A DNA stretch of 64,000 nt from MVYY01 sp012517575 (GCA_031629035.1 JAVLUG010000005.1:62001-126000), one strand, 5' to 3'. Counted from the stretch's first letter, positions 52,929 through 62,039 are shown. The notes: generated by a model from the sequence alone, not told the origin. Program-made: numbers and translations.

Positions 52929-54182
52929 ATGAATATAAATCAACAAATTATAGACGGTTTTCATTCCCCCGAAGAGTTGGAAAAACTCTATAGGGAACAC
53001 AAAAAGGAATTTTGCGATTTTTTTAATAGCAATACCGAATATTCTGATTCGGAACTTTTTAAATTTTGGAAAGTTCGTTTGGCTGCCGAAACCTCACATA
53101 GTCGCCATAAAGTACTGAAATCGGATATTATTTTTGTGATTCTTGTTTCTGTATTCAGTGGATTACTCTTAAAATTGCCGGATTTTTTCGCACAGCTGGA
53201 TAGAAATTCTTTTTATTTGCGCAACCTATCGCTAATTCTTTTCAATGCCTTGATTTATTATGCGTTCTGGCAGAATAAATTGTTTGCAAAACGTGAACTG
53301 GTGGGTTATACAATTTCAATTGCAGCATTGGCAGTGTATGTAAATCTACTTCCAGTTACCAAAAGTGATTCTGTTCAGCTTGCATTGCTGCATCTTCCTG
53401 TATTACTTTGGTACCTGTTTGGCTGGGTAATGGTTTCGTTTGAGTGGAAAAATTTGAATCAAAGGATGAATTATATTCGTTTCAGTGGAGAGTTTTTGGT
53501 GATGACAGGGTTAATTATGATTGGAGGAGGGCTGCTTACAGCTATAAGTATCAATATGTTTTCGGCAATTGGGATGAATATTGAAAACTTCTGGATGGAA
53601 TATGTTGTAATTTTTGGAGGAGCTGCCCTACCTGTTGTTTCTGTTTTTTTGATAAATATTTATCCGGATATTACCGGTAAAATTACACCTGTTCTTGCGC
53701 GCATATTTTCTCCGCTTGCAATGATCACACTGGCGGTATATTTGGTTTTTCTTTTATTGAGCGGTAACAGTAATGTTATGAAAGACAGAAATTTATTGAT
53801 AATTCTGAATATTATTCTTTTTGCAGTTTTGGTTTTAGTGCTTTTTTCTATTTCGGAAATAGATAAATCGAAAAAGAAAAATGCAGGTGTTTTTGTTTTG
53901 TTTTTGCTTACTCTGTTGGCAATTTTGGTGGATGTAGTAGCTATAACGGCCATTATTTCCCGACTTTTTAATGGCTTTACACCAAACAGGACTGTCGTTT
54001 TTGGTTTCAACGTTTTGATTTTCATTAATTTGATTATTCTATTACGAAAATTATTTCATTCCTTTTTTCATCCCGAAACGCTCGAAGAAGTTGAACTCTC
54101 TATTGCCCGTTATTTGAACGTATATTTTCTATGGGCATTGATTGTGGTATTTGTTTTGCCGGTTTTGTTCAGCTTTCGGTAA
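52929..54182 (+). CDS. DUF4153 multi-pass membrane protein
   Basis: The 417-residue protein has a soluble N-terminal ~70 residues (EELEKLYREHKKEFCDFFNS) and then about ten hydrophobic segments up to the C-terminus. The pattern matches DUF4153, a membrane family widespread in Bacteroidetes and Firmicutes with no established function. It stands alone, with a gene-poor 1.2-kb stretch after it. Confidence 0.82.
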   Translation: MNINQQIIDGFHSPEELEKLYREHKKEFCDFFNSNTEYSDSELFKFWKVRLAAETSHSRHKVLKSDIIFVILVSVFSGLLLKLPDFFAQLDRNSFYLRNLSLILFNALIYYAFWQNKLFAKRELVGYTISIAALAVYVNLLPVTKSDSVQLALLHLPVLLWYLFGWVMVSFEWKNLNQRMNYIRFSGEFLVMTGLIMIGGGLLTAISINMFSAIGMNIENFWMEYVVIFGGAALPVVSVFLINIYPDITGKITPVLARIFSPLAMITLAVYLVFLLLSGNSNVMKDRNLLIILNIILFAVLVLVLFSISEIDKSKKKNAGVFVLFLLTLLAILVDVVAITAIISRLFNGFTPNRTVVFGFNVLIFINLIILLRKLFHSFFHPETLEEVELSIARYLNVYFLWALIVVFVLPVLFSFR

Positions 54183-54566
54183 AACTGTTCAAAAGATTTT
54201 TTAAAATTTCAGAAGTCACTAAAAAATTAACCCTTGCCAATTTTGTTAAAACGGGAAAATATCAAGAAATTCATTATTCGTAAATACAAAATTTAAAACT
54301 TATATGAACCCCTTTGGAACTTATGCTTGATATCGAATGATAAATTACATGATATCAGTATGATAAACTATTTTTCCTTTTTTTAAGTCCCTCTCACATT
54401 ACTTTGTTTCTTTCCATCAATTTTGGGTTAACTTTACCATAACCCCGACAAATATATACAATGATCTCAATTATCCAAAACAAATCAAAAAAATCATTAT
54501 TATTCCATAAAAAGTAATTTGGGAGTCAGCAAATAATGGGTAGCTGTTAGGTTTACTCACTTTGCT

Positions 54567-54589
54567 ACCGCCGATTTGTAATCGGTGGT
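54567..54589. repeat. REP-like hairpin
   Basis: A 10-bp stem (one G-T pair) with a 3-nt loop, core CCGATT-TGT-AATCGG, shaped like REP palindromes handled by RAYT transposases. No transposase is nearby. Confidence 0.5.
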
Positions 54590-54627
54590 TTGCTTGCTAA
54601 AGCAATTAATATCAGCATTATATCTAA

Positions 54628-54864
54628 ATCATCCTTTTCCTTCAGCATCATCAACGGCACTGCTGTAAACATATTGCTCTGCTCAAAATACCAGTCTTTC
54701 TTCTACCGGATGATAAAAATCAAGTGACTTTAGCAATTGGTTATTATAAGCTGAAAACAGTTTATAATTGGGTGGATAAAAAATTGGCAAGGCGAACTGT
54801 GGAATTTCAGTTTGAAGATAAAGGTGCAGAAGGTGTATTTTTTCACTTTATCAAATTTCTTTAG
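54628..54864 (+). pseudogene. Open frame without start codon, possible gene remnant
   Basis: The frame is open for 78 codons and ends in a protein-like stretch (LPDDKNQVTLAIGYYKLK, then VEFQFEDKGAEGVFFHF and a stop at 54862). It has no ATG, GTG or TTG at a sensible place and upstream residues look non-coding. It could be the 3' end of a decayed gene. Family not recognised. Confidence 0.3.
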
Positions 54865-54945
54865 AAGAAAGAAGGTTAATCGTTAGGCCTCGCCGCTCTG
54901 ATTCATGCTCAGGAAGTGGTAACTAACAATCAATTTTCTGGATGT

Positions 54946-55000
54946 AAATATAAAACTTAATTTTTTAAAATGTAAACAATTAACCAACTTTTTCAACAAT
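54946..55000. repeat. 55-bp direct repeat, copy 1
   Basis: It matches 55349-55403 at about 52 of 55 positions (contains CAATTAACCAACTTTTTCAA). The two copies are 403 bp apart, start to start. Confidence 0.75.
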
Positions 55001-55082
55001 TGCTCAAGTAAATTCATATTTCTGGAAACGGTATAAAAGAATTTACTAATCAGCCGCATATGCACTTTTTTGAAAAAACAAG

Positions 55083-55265
55083 TTGTTAAAAGACATTAGA
55101 AATGTAGTGCAAATTCGGAGTATAAAGGTGTTACATATTATAAAGGCAGGAAATCGCATATTTTTTGAAATAGAAATAAAAGGCGACAAAAGCTGGATTA
55201 TTGCAAATGAATATAGAGGAAGAGAAATTTATTTTCATGGAATTATCGATGGCAATGCAGTATAA
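55083..55265 (+). pseudogene. Short orphan ORF between the direct repeats
   Basis: It encodes 60 residues from a TTG (KDIRNVVQIRSIKVLH... GNAV) with alternating hydrophobic strands and a plausible protein composition, but no ATG and no recognised family. It may be a fragment of a larger lost gene. It lies wholly between the two copies of the 55-bp repeat. Confidence 0.3.
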
Positions 55266-55273
55266 TTTATAAT

Positions 55274-55345
55274 ATTGAAAAACCCATCTGACATCTGGTT
55301 CACGGAACTACAATCCGTGGCAGCATTTCAAACGGGTTTTTCAAT
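55274..55345. repeat. Nested inverted repeat, REP/terminator-like
   Basis: A perfect 12-bp outer stem (ATTGAAAAACCC, 55274-55285, with GGGTTTTTCAAT, 55334-55345) encloses a CACGGA/TCCGTG hairpin (55301-55319). The outer right arm ends in a T run and could terminate plus-strand transcription; the shape also resembles the hairpin at 54567. Confidence 0.6.
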
Positions 55346-55348
55346 GAC

Positions 55349-55403
55349 AAATATACAACCTAATTTTTTAAAATTTAAACAATTAACCAACTTTTTCAAC
55401 AAT
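55349..55403. repeat. 55-bp direct repeat, copy 2 (overlaps the glycosyltransferase stop)
   Basis: Second copy of the repeat at 54946. Its last bases cover the stop codon of the glycosyltransferase gene (55396-55398), so copy 1 may be a duplicated trace of that gene's 3' flank. Confidence 0.75.
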
Positions 55404-56529
55404 GTAGATTCTTGGATGAATATTGCTGTATGATTTGCAGCAGATTTTTTTCTTCATTTTCCCAACACAATTCTTCTCGAGCTTTTCCCGTATTGCTTTT
55501 CACCGTTTTATACCGTTCTGCATTTTCAAAAATGTATTCAATGGTGGCTGCAATGTTTTTGGGATCGTGATTTTGCAAAAAATAGCCAATATCGTAACGG
55601 TTGATGATTTTTTTTAATTCGGGCAAATCGGAGGCGAGAACGGGGATGCCGGCATGAATGTAGTCAAAGAGTTTATTGGGTAAGGAGAAATGGTAATTCA
55701 AATTGGTATCTTTATCGACAGCCAAGCCAAGATCGCTATTGCAGGTATATTGCCTCAACTCTTCAAATGGCATTTTTGTCTTGAAAATAACTTTATTTTC
55801 CAATTGCAATTCCTTTGTCATTTTTTGCAGAGCCGGTAACACATCTCCACTTCCAATAATAAGCAATATACAGTTTTGTAAATATTGCATGGCTGTGAGA
55901 ACTTCTTCTGCTCCTCGATCTTTGTTGATGCCTGTTCCCTGAAGAATCAGAATATGTTTGTTTTCAGGCAAATCCAGTTCTTTTCTGGTTTTTAATCGAG
56001 ACGGAATATAAGTGGGAGGGATGTTGCGAACAACTTGCAGGTTTTTGTTGTATTTTTTTTTGTAAAGTTCTGCAATTGAATCGTTTACTGTGATAATAAC
56101 TTGAAGTTTAGGAAAGATAAAGTTCTCAATTTTTTGCCAGACAGCCTGAACTTTTGGTCGATGAACCAATTCGGGCGTTTCAGTAAAATATTCGTGAGTA
56201 TCGTAAATTATTTTTTTTTTACGAATTTTGGCAGCCAAAAAAGCCGCGGGAAGCGTATCCAAATCATTGGCAAAAATAAGATCGACTTTGGCAAAAAGTA
56301 AATAAAAAAACAGTCTGATATTGTATTCAGCGTAAAATTGAGGCCCTTTGCGAAAACAAAGTTTGAATCTTTTTGTAACATAAGGACGCTGTAATGGTAA
56401 ACTTTCAGGTAACATTCTGCCAACTTCGATGGTGAAAAAACCGCATTTCTGCAAAGTCAGGCAGGTTTTATGTACGCGCTGATCGGTTACCAAATCGTTG
56501 GTAACACATACAATGGCAATTTTTTGCAT
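55396..56529 (-). CDS. Glycosyltransferase, GT4-like
   Basis: The 377-residue protein has a GT-B fold pattern: N-terminal CVTNDLVTDQRVHKTCLTL, a KRPK-rich acceptor side, LQGTGINKDRGAEEVLTAM, IIGSGDVLPAL and the C-terminal donor site LPNKLFDYIHAGIPVLASDLPELKKII. It transfers an activated sugar, probably in surface polysaccharide synthesis. It starts one base after the deacetylase gene's stop, so the two act together. No membrane segment. Confidence 0.9.
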   Translation of the reverse strand: MQKIAIVCVTNDLVTDQRVHKTCLTLQKCGFFTIEVGRMLPESLPLQRPYVTKRFKLCFRKGPQFYAEYNIRLFFYLLFAKVDLIFANDLDTLPAAFLAAKIRKKKIIYDTHEYFTETPELVHRPKVQAVWQKIENFIFPKLQVIITVNDSIAELYKKKYNKNLQVVRNIPPTYIPSRLKTRKELDLPENKHILILQGTGINKDRGAEEVLTAMQYLQNCILLIIGSGDVLPALQKMTKELQLENKVIFKTKMPFEELRQYTCNSDLGLAVDKDTNLNYHFSLPNKLFDYIHAGIPVLASDLPELKKIINRYDIGYFLQNHDPKNIAATIEYIFENAERYKTVKSNTGKAREELCWENEEKNLLQIIQQYSSKNLHC

Positions 56530-56530
56530 C

Positions 56531-57853
56531 TTACTTTGTTTTCAGAAATTCGAGAATATCCTTATATAATTTTCTATGGTAAGAAGGGGATTTTTTTTCT
56601 ACCATAGTATTGTGCCACAGGATTACAAATTCACCGCCATAATTTTCTACGTTGTTGATCAACTGAACGCAATATTCATAAGCATCAAATGCGTTCATGT
56701 TCATATATCGTTTATCACTCAAGGTGCTGTCCATGATGGTAAAAGGATGAAGTATGAGCGGTCTGAGTTGCTGGGTGGCCGGATTAATCCATTGAACAGG
56801 CCGACAAGTTCCCAATCTGAATCCCGCCATATCGGCATAAGCAAGAGTAAAGTCATCCGTTAAACCCGCTTGGATAAGTGCTTCCATATCTTCCGGTTCC
56901 CGCGAACGTAAAAAATGGTGTCGGTTGTATGTAATTTTTGTTTTAGCTACGTGTTCGAGTTTCTTTTTTTCTTCCGCTATCAAATTGGGGTGTCGCCCCG
57001 CTTCGTAACTTGCATGTAATCCAACAATAATATTTTTTCTCTTACAGTAGCGAATGAAATTTTTATAATCGGGGTGTGCGAGGTTGGAGTTGGGTTTGTC
57101 TTCTTTTTTATGACCTCCTCCTGCTTTAATAAATACCACCGTTTTGCAGCGGTCCTCTCCGAGAGCTTCTGTAAGTGATTGATCTATTTTGAAAAGCCAT
57201 GGGAAAGTATACCACGGATCGAATCGGATGCCCTTGAAAAATGTTTTTATGGCTCTTCGAGCTTCTGCACGTTTTTTTGGCGATTTTATTCCTCGAGTTA
57301 CTGCCCCCATCATTCCTCTGAAGCGTCTGTAATGCGCCAATTGATCGACGTCGTGGGTCAGAAAAATTTTTTTGATTTTTTTCTCTGGTTCTGGAATTTC
57401 TATTCCCAATTCGCGCAACTGTTGACGCAGAAGTTTTCCATATTCTTCCACTAATGGTCGGTCAATGAAGCCGGCTTTATAAGATAGCGATTCTTTTCCA
57501 TAAAATCGCCCGTGTACATCACGGCATCCGCGACGCACCATTTCTTCGTAGCGGGAAATAAGGAAATAAGTACTGGCAATTATATCGGCGTGAAGAATGC
57601 GGGTATTTCCTACTTGTTCCAATTTGGGTTCTCCATAAAGCAAGGGAGCGTCGTCCCAAATTTTTAACGGTAAAGAAGGAATAGAATGGATGTTCCCATA
57701 AATTTCCGATTTGAAAAATCCGGAAGGATAAATAACCAATTTGTACCGACCAAATTCTTCTTCCTTATCGGTATATCCAATTTTCTGAACAATATCATCA
57801 GATACGTTATCACCCAATAGAAATTTTATAATATATTCAATTATCTCGTTCAT
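56531..57853 (-). CDS. Polysaccharide deacetylase family protein
   Basis: The ATG at 57853 (MNEIIEYIIKFLL) is preferred over an upstream in-frame start at 57895. Of the NodB-type motifs, FLTHDVDQ (the Asp and metal His region) is clear near residue 175, with later IIVGLHASYEAGRHPNLI and a final FVILWHNTM that may supply the C-terminal His. The first 150 residues are a separate N-terminal domain found in many Bacteroidetes homologues. Likely N-deacetylates a surface glycan built by the glycosyltransferase encoded one base downstream. Confidence 0.82.
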   Translation of the reverse strand: MNEIIEYIIKFLLGDNVSDDIVQKIGYTDKEEEFGRYKLVIYPSGFFKSEIYGNIHSIPSLPLKIWDDAPLLYGEPKLEQVGNTRILHADIIASTYFLISRYEEMVRRGCRDVHGRFYGKESLSYKAGFIDRPLVEEYGKLLRQQLRELGIEIPEPEKKIKKIFLTHDVDQLAHYRRFRGMMGAVTRGIKSPKKRAEARRAIKTFFKGIRFDPWYTFPWLFKIDQSLTEALGEDRCKTVVFIKAGGGHKKEDKPNSNLAHPDYKNFIRYCKRKNIIVGLHASYEAGRHPNLIAEEKKKLEHVAKTKITYNRHHFLRSREPEDMEALIQAGLTDDFTLAYADMAGFRLGTCRPVQWINPATQQLRPLILHPFTIMDSTLSDKRYMNMNAFDAYEYCVQLINNVENYGGEFVILWHNTMVEKKSPSYHRKLYKDILEFLKTK

Positions 57854-57911
57854 GGAAAAATTATTTTCAAAAAAAATTAATTTACCAAATATCAAGTTTC
57901 TAATAGAAAAA

Positions 57912-59144
57912 CTAATGAAAAAACAAATAGCCGATTAAAATTGCAGCTACTACACCCGCAAAATCAGCTATAAGTCCGCAAATAACGGCATATCGAGTAT
58001 TTTTAATTCCTACCGATCCAAAATACACAGCCAATATGTAAAATGTTGTATCAGTTGAACCCTGAATAATGCACGACAACCGTCCTACGAAAGAATCGGC
58101 GCCATTGAGTTTCATGGCATCAACCATCATGCCGCGTGCTCCACTTCCGCTCAGCGGTTTCATTAAAGCAGTAGGCAGTGCTCCAACAAAATCGGTATTC
58201 AATCCCAGCGATTCGAAGAACCATGTGAAACCCCGAATCATCATATCCATGGCTCCGGCAGCGCGAAACATGCCAATAGCCACCAAAATGGCAATTAAAT
58301 AGGGAATGATTCCTATTGCAACCTGAAATCCGTCTTTTGCTCCTTCAATAAAGGCGTCGTACACGTTTACCTTGTGAATCATTGCTGCCAGAATAAAGGA
58401 AATAATTATGGAAATCAGAACAAAACTGGCAATGAAATTTGAATACAAAGCAATTTGATTTTGAGTAGCTTTGCCAAAGAAATACAGCATACTGCCAACA
58501 ACGATGATTAAACCGGCCAGTGTTCCCAAAACGGTTTTGTCCAAAATGTTGATTTTTTGGTAAGCAGCAACGCTTAAAAAACCGACGAGTGTTGAAAAGA
58601 AAGTGGCGATCAATATAGGAAGAAAAATATCGGAAGGATTGGCTGCACCCAATTGTGCCCTATAAACCATAATGGTTACCGGAATCAATGTCAATCCAGA
58701 AGTATTCAGCACCAGAAACATAATCATGGGATTGGAAGCAGTATCTTTTACAGGGTTGCTTTCCTGCATTTCCTTCATGGCTTTTAACCCCAACGGAGTA
58801 GCTGCATTATCGAGTCCCAGCATATTGGCGGCAATATTCATGAACATGCTGCCATAAGCCGGATGATTTTTAGGAAGATCAGGAAAAATTTTTTCAAAAA
58901 AAGGAGCAACTATCTTTGAAAAAGCCCGAATCACGCCGCCTCGTTCTCCAACTTTCATTATCCCGAGCCAAAGTGACAATACACCTGTAAGTCCCAATGA
59001 AATTTCAAAACCAGACTTGGCCGAATCGAAAGTTGAATTGAGCATATCGGAAAAAACCTGAACATTTCCGAATACAAATAATTGTATGCAGGCGATAACA
59101 AAAGCAATCAGAAAAAAAACTATCCAAATGTAATTTAATACCAT
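57912..59144 (-). CDS. Fused SpmA-SpmB-like nucleoside recognition membrane protein
   Basis: The 410-residue protein has about ten membrane segments and two Gate/nucleoside-recognition halves: ~35-190 (SLGLTGVLSLWLGIMKVGERGG, LGLDNAATPLGLKAMKEMQ) and ~260-410 (GAKDGFQVAIGIIPYLIAIL, GSGARGMMVDAM, QGSTDTTFYILAVYFGSVG). This equals SpmA joined to SpmB of sporulating Firmicutes, but the organism surely does not sporulate. A transport role is likely; the substrate is unknown. A -7 element lies about 60 bp upstream. Confidence 0.88.
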   Translation of the reverse strand: MVLNYIWIVFFLIAFVIACIQLFVFGNVQVFSDMLNSTFDSAKSGFEISLGLTGVLSLWLGIMKVGERGGVIRAFSKIVAPFFEKIFPDLPKNHPAYGSMFMNIAANMLGLDNAATPLGLKAMKEMQESNPVKDTASNPMIMFLVLNTSGLTLIPVTIMVYRAQLGAANPSDIFLPILIATFFSTLVGFLSVAAYQKINILDKTVLGTLAGLIIVVGSMLYFFGKATQNQIALYSNFIASFVLISIIISFILAAMIHKVNVYDAFIEGAKDGFQVAIGIIPYLIAILVAIGMFRAAGAMDMMIRGFTWFFESLGLNTDFVGALPTALMKPLSGSGARGMMVDAMKLNGADSFVGRLSCIIQGSTDTTFYILAVYFGSVGIKNTRYAVICGLIADFAGVVAAILIGYLFFH

Positions 59145-59204
59145 CTTTTAAATTTTTTCAGTGCAAATCCATGAAATAGAATTTTTTTTCAAGCCGATAT
59201 TTTG

Positions 59205-59212
59205 CAAAATTA
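59205..59212 (-). promoter_or_regulatory. -7 element for the SpmA-SpmB-like gene
   Basis: The minus strand reads TAATTTTG, matching TAnnTTTG, about 60 bp before the start. It may also serve the deacetylase and glycosyltransferase genes downstream. Confidence 0.5.
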
Positions 59213-59292
59213 CAAGATTTTTCCGATTTGCACGCTTTTAAATGCAAGGAGTCAGTGTAAAAATGAAAAATCCGATTGTATTTTTAAATTAT

Positions 59293-60483
59293 TTATTCAA
59301 TAACCTGCTTTTTAAAGTTTCTCTGATACAAAAACATTAAAACAGCCGAAATCAAAGCCGTAACTGTTCCAAAATAAAACGGAACATGCGAATTTACTTT
59401 ATCATAGAGTATGCCGGCAATAAGGCTGGCTGGAAGTAAAGTGATACCTAATAATGCATTATACAAGCCCAAACCTGTTCCTTTTTTATTCTCATCAACA
59501 ATATCCGAAACAAAAGCTTTCTGTATGCCATCGGTAGCTGCAGAATACACACCATACAAAGCAAAAAGAGCGGCAATGACCATCACATGATTGGAAGCGC
59601 CAAATCCGAAATAAACCAGCGCGTAAATAATATATCCAATGATCAGGATTTTTTCTTTTCCAACTCTATCAGATAAACTGCCTACGGGAATGGACAATAA
59701 TACTGACACCACATTGGTAAGCAGATAGACAAGAGGAATAAAAGCAACTTTGATTCCTATTTCGTTGGCTTTCACCAGCAAAAGAGCATCGGTCGAATTG
59801 CCAAGCGTAAAAATAAATACTATGGCCAGAAAGAAATAAAACTTTTTTGAGAAATCGCCAAAACGAAATTTTTTCAACAAACTCTCCTTGTTTTTCTTTG
59901 CCTCCGTTATACCGAAAATTATCACCAAAATTCCCAATATGGAAGGTATACCGGCCAGCAGGAAAATCAATCGATAATTGTTTTGAAAAGCCGAAAGCAA
60001 AATAAATGCCATGAATGGGCCTAAAATAGCGCCACTGTTGTCCATGGCTTTTTGCAGTCCGAAACTTTTCCCTGTCTCTCCATTTTCTACCGAACCGGCT
60101 ACAATACTGTCGCGTGGCGCTGTGCGAATGCCTTTTCCCACTCTTTCCACAAAACGAAGCACCAGCACCTGAACTGGAGAAATTACCAGCGAATACAAAG
60201 GAATAATAATTGCTGAAAGTCCATAGCCAATCAACAAAAATGGTTTGTTTTTGCCAATTTTGTCGCTCCAGAATCCGGTAAGCGTTTTAACAAGAGAAGC
60301 TGTGCTTTCTGCAACTCCTTCAATCAAGGACAAACTGGTTTTCGATGCTCCAATGGAAAGCAGAAACATGGGCATGACCGAATAGACCATCTTTACTGAA
60401 GTGTCGGTCAGGAAACTGGTTAATCCGGTAAAAAAAATATTTCGAGGATAGCCAAAAATTCGTTTATTCTTTTTCTGATTCAT
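59293..60483 (-). CDS. MFS transporter
   Basis: The 396-residue major facilitator has about 12 membrane segments. The motif A-like loop is GFWSDKIGKNKPFLLIGYGL (around residue 70) and RVGKGIRTAPRDSIVAGS follows; the repeat SLSDRVGKEKILIIGYII appears in the second half. The RxGKGIRTAPRDS pattern recurs in a family of uncharacterised bacterial MFS proteins. Substrate unknown. A -7 element lies 50 bp upstream. Confidence 0.88.
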   Translation of the reverse strand: MNQKKNKRIFGYPRNIFFTGLTSFLTDTSVKMVYSVMPMFLLSIGASKTSLSLIEGVAESTASLVKTLTGFWSDKIGKNKPFLLIGYGLSAIIIPLYSLVISPVQVLVLRFVERVGKGIRTAPRDSIVAGSVENGETGKSFGLQKAMDNSGAILGPFMAFILLSAFQNNYRLIFLLAGIPSILGILVIIFGITEAKKNKESLLKKFRFGDFSKKFYFFLAIVFIFTLGNSTDALLLVKANEIGIKVAFIPLVYLLTNVVSVLLSIPVGSLSDRVGKEKILIIGYIIYALVYFGFGASNHVMVIAALFALYGVYSAATDGIQKAFVSDIVDENKKGTGLGLYNALLGITLLPASLIAGILYDKVNSHVPFYFGTVTALISAVLMFLYQRNFKKQVIE

Positions 60484-60533
60484 TTTTTTAATTTTGTGAT
60501 AGCAATAATTTATTAAATTTCAGGAAAGATATA

Positions 60534-60541
60534 CAAAGATA
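60534..60541 (-). promoter_or_regulatory. -7 element for the MFS gene
   Basis: The minus strand reads TATCTTTG, matching TAnnTTTG, about 50 bp before the start at 60483. Confidence 0.5.
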
Positions 60542-60728
60542 TAAATTTTCCATACGTTTTGTATTCATTTTTAAGTTGTCGGTTTTTAGCAATTTTTTCT
60601 CCAATTATCTAATTATGAATCAAGAATTTCTCTGATTGTTGAGTTTTTAAAAGAATTTTGTTTTCTTTGTGTTTTTAAAAATGTTTTCAAATTCGAGCGC
60701 AGGTGCATAGTTATTTTGAAAAAAATAG

Positions 60729-60736
60729 TAACTTTG
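60729..60736 (+). promoter_or_regulatory. -7 element for the phosphatidyltransferase-gtrA genes
   Basis: TAACTTTG followed by CA matches TAnnTTTG, about 90 bp before the start at 60825. A correctly spaced -33 is not seen. Confidence 0.5.
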
Positions 60737-60824
60737 CATAATTAGAATAGAGGATAAATACTTTAGTTTTATTTACTAAATCTCAACATTTTCTTCGTAA
60801 TCAATAATTTATATTTTTCTATTC

Positions 60825-61514
60825 ATGGATCAAGAAACAAAGAAAGCAGAAAGTTTGATAGCTCAAGGAAGGGTTCGAACCAATATTCTTCATAATATTG
60901 AGCAAAAATCAATTGCTTATTTGGTGCAAAAAATTCCGGCTTGGATGAGTTCCGATATGCTTACTGCGATAGGCTTTGTAGGGAGTATCATTGTATTTTT
61001 GTCATTTGTACTGGGTGCTTTCATCAGTCGTTATTTTTTGTTGCTGGGTATTTTAGGATTTATGGTTAGTTGGTTTGGCGATTCACTGGACGGGAGGATA
61101 GCTTACTATCGAAATAAACCTCGTAAGTGGTACGGTTTTTCACTTGATATCACTGTTGACTGGCTGGGAATTATTTTAATGGGCGGTGGTTTTATCGTTT
61201 ACGCTCCCTCTTATTGGAAAATCATTGGATTTCTGTTTGTGGTTCTTTATGGTTGGGAAATGCTAACCGCTTTGCTCAGATATAAAGTTACAGAACAGTA
61301 TTCCATCGATTCGGGAAGTTTTGGTCCTACAGAAGTCCGAATTCTCATTTCTTTCATGTTAATTCTTGAAGTAATCGTCAAAGATTCCATTTTATACACA
61401 TCATCTTTTGCATGCTTGATCCTGTTGATTATGAATTTTTTGGAAACAGGTAAAATATTAAAATTTGCAGATGAGCGAGATAAAAAAGAAAAAGAAGGGA
61501 AAATTTCTAAATAA
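60825..61514 (+). CDS. CDP-alcohol phosphatidyltransferase family protein
   Basis: The 229-residue membrane protein has about five or six helices. The metal- and CDP-binding signature reads DSLDGRIAYYR...GFSLDITVD: the four Asp residues and both glycines of the canonical D-x2-D-G-x2-A-R ... G-x3-D-x3-D are kept, but the Arg after Ala is Tyr. The family makes phospholipids from CDP-diacylglycerol or similar CDP-alcohols; the product here is unknown. The end overlaps or touches the gtrA gene, suggesting coupled function. Confidence 0.85.
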   Translation: MDQETKKAESLIAQGRVRTNILHNIEQKSIAYLVQKIPAWMSSDMLTAIGFVGSIIVFLSFVLGAFISRYFLLLGILGFMVSWFGDSLDGRIAYYRNKPRKWYGFSLDITVDWLGIILMGGGFIVYAPSYWKIIGFLFVVLYGWEMLTALLRYKVTEQYSIDSGSFGPTEVRILISFMLILEVIVKDSILYTSSFACLILLIMNFLETGKILKFADERDKKEKEGKISK

Positions 61515-61992
61515 CTTTATGGAGAGACTTAAAACGTTTACCAAAGCTCAATTTTCCGCCATGACAGGTGGTGCTGTCGATTACATGGTGATGGTATTTT
61601 TTACTGAGTTTTTTCATATTCATTATACCATTTCTATTGCCATTGGTGGAATTGTAGGAGCTGTGGTCAATTTTACATTGAATAAAAGTTGGACTTTCAA
61701 ATCGAAAGAACTTCCCTATAAATCTACAGGAATGCACCAATTGCTCAAGTTTGCTTTGGTGGTTACAAACAGCATTGTTTTAAAATCTTCTTCTACATAT
61801 CTGATTACAACGATTTTAAATATCGATTATAAATTTAGCCGAATTATTACCGATTTAATTATCTCCATTGGATTTAATTATAACTTGCAAAAACATTGGG
61901 TATTCAGAAAAATAAGTATTCCCGAAAACAATATCGGTCTTACAGAAAATAAGTTGCCTGTCGCGGATAACGAATGTAAACTTCCCGATTAA
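61471..61992 (+). CDS. GtrA family membrane protein
   Basis: The 173-residue protein has four membrane segments with the GtrA pattern: AQFSAMTGGAVDYMVMVFF, GGIVGAVVNFTLNKSWTF and YNLQKHWVFRK. GtrA proteins help move lipid-linked sugars or change surface glycans. The start is uncertain: ATG at 61471 overlaps the previous gene by 44 bp and adds a Lys-rich tail, whereas ATG at 61519 lies 4 bp after its stop. Co-expressed with the phosphatidyltransferase. Confidence 0.85.
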   Translation: MSEIKKKKKGKFLNNFMERLKTFTKAQFSAMTGGAVDYMVMVFFTEFFHIHYTISIAIGGIVGAVVNFTLNKSWTFKSKELPYKSTGMHQLLKFALVVTNSIVLKSSSTYLITTILNIDYKFSRIITDLIISIGFNYNLQKHWVFRKISIPENNIGLTENKLPVADNECKLPD

Positions 61993-62039
61993 CAATCAAA
62001 TCAATCAATTTCTTTCCTTATATTACATGAACAAGATTG

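Larger units (their letters stand above)
54183..55395. other. 1.2-kb gene-poor stretch with repeats and ORF fragments
   Basis: Between the DUF4153 gene and the glycosyltransferase I see no intact gene. It holds two REP-like hairpins, two copies of a 55-bp direct repeat, and two short open frames without ATG starts, listed separately. It looks like a site of past insertions and decay. Confidence 0.6.
60484..60824. other. 341-bp divergent intergenic region
   Basis: Between the MFS gene (minus) and the CDP-alcohol phosphatidyltransferase gene (plus). It contains a -7 element for each side and nothing else that I can support. Confidence 0.5.

Noticed and set aside
54946..55403. Two-copy repeat considered as a CRISPR array
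   Set aside because: There are only two 55-bp copies 400 bp apart, with no regular spacers and no cas genes.
60872..60881. GGTTCGAACC, like a tRNA T-loop
   Set aside because: It lies within the phosphatidyltransferase reading frame and no cloverleaf can be drawn around it.
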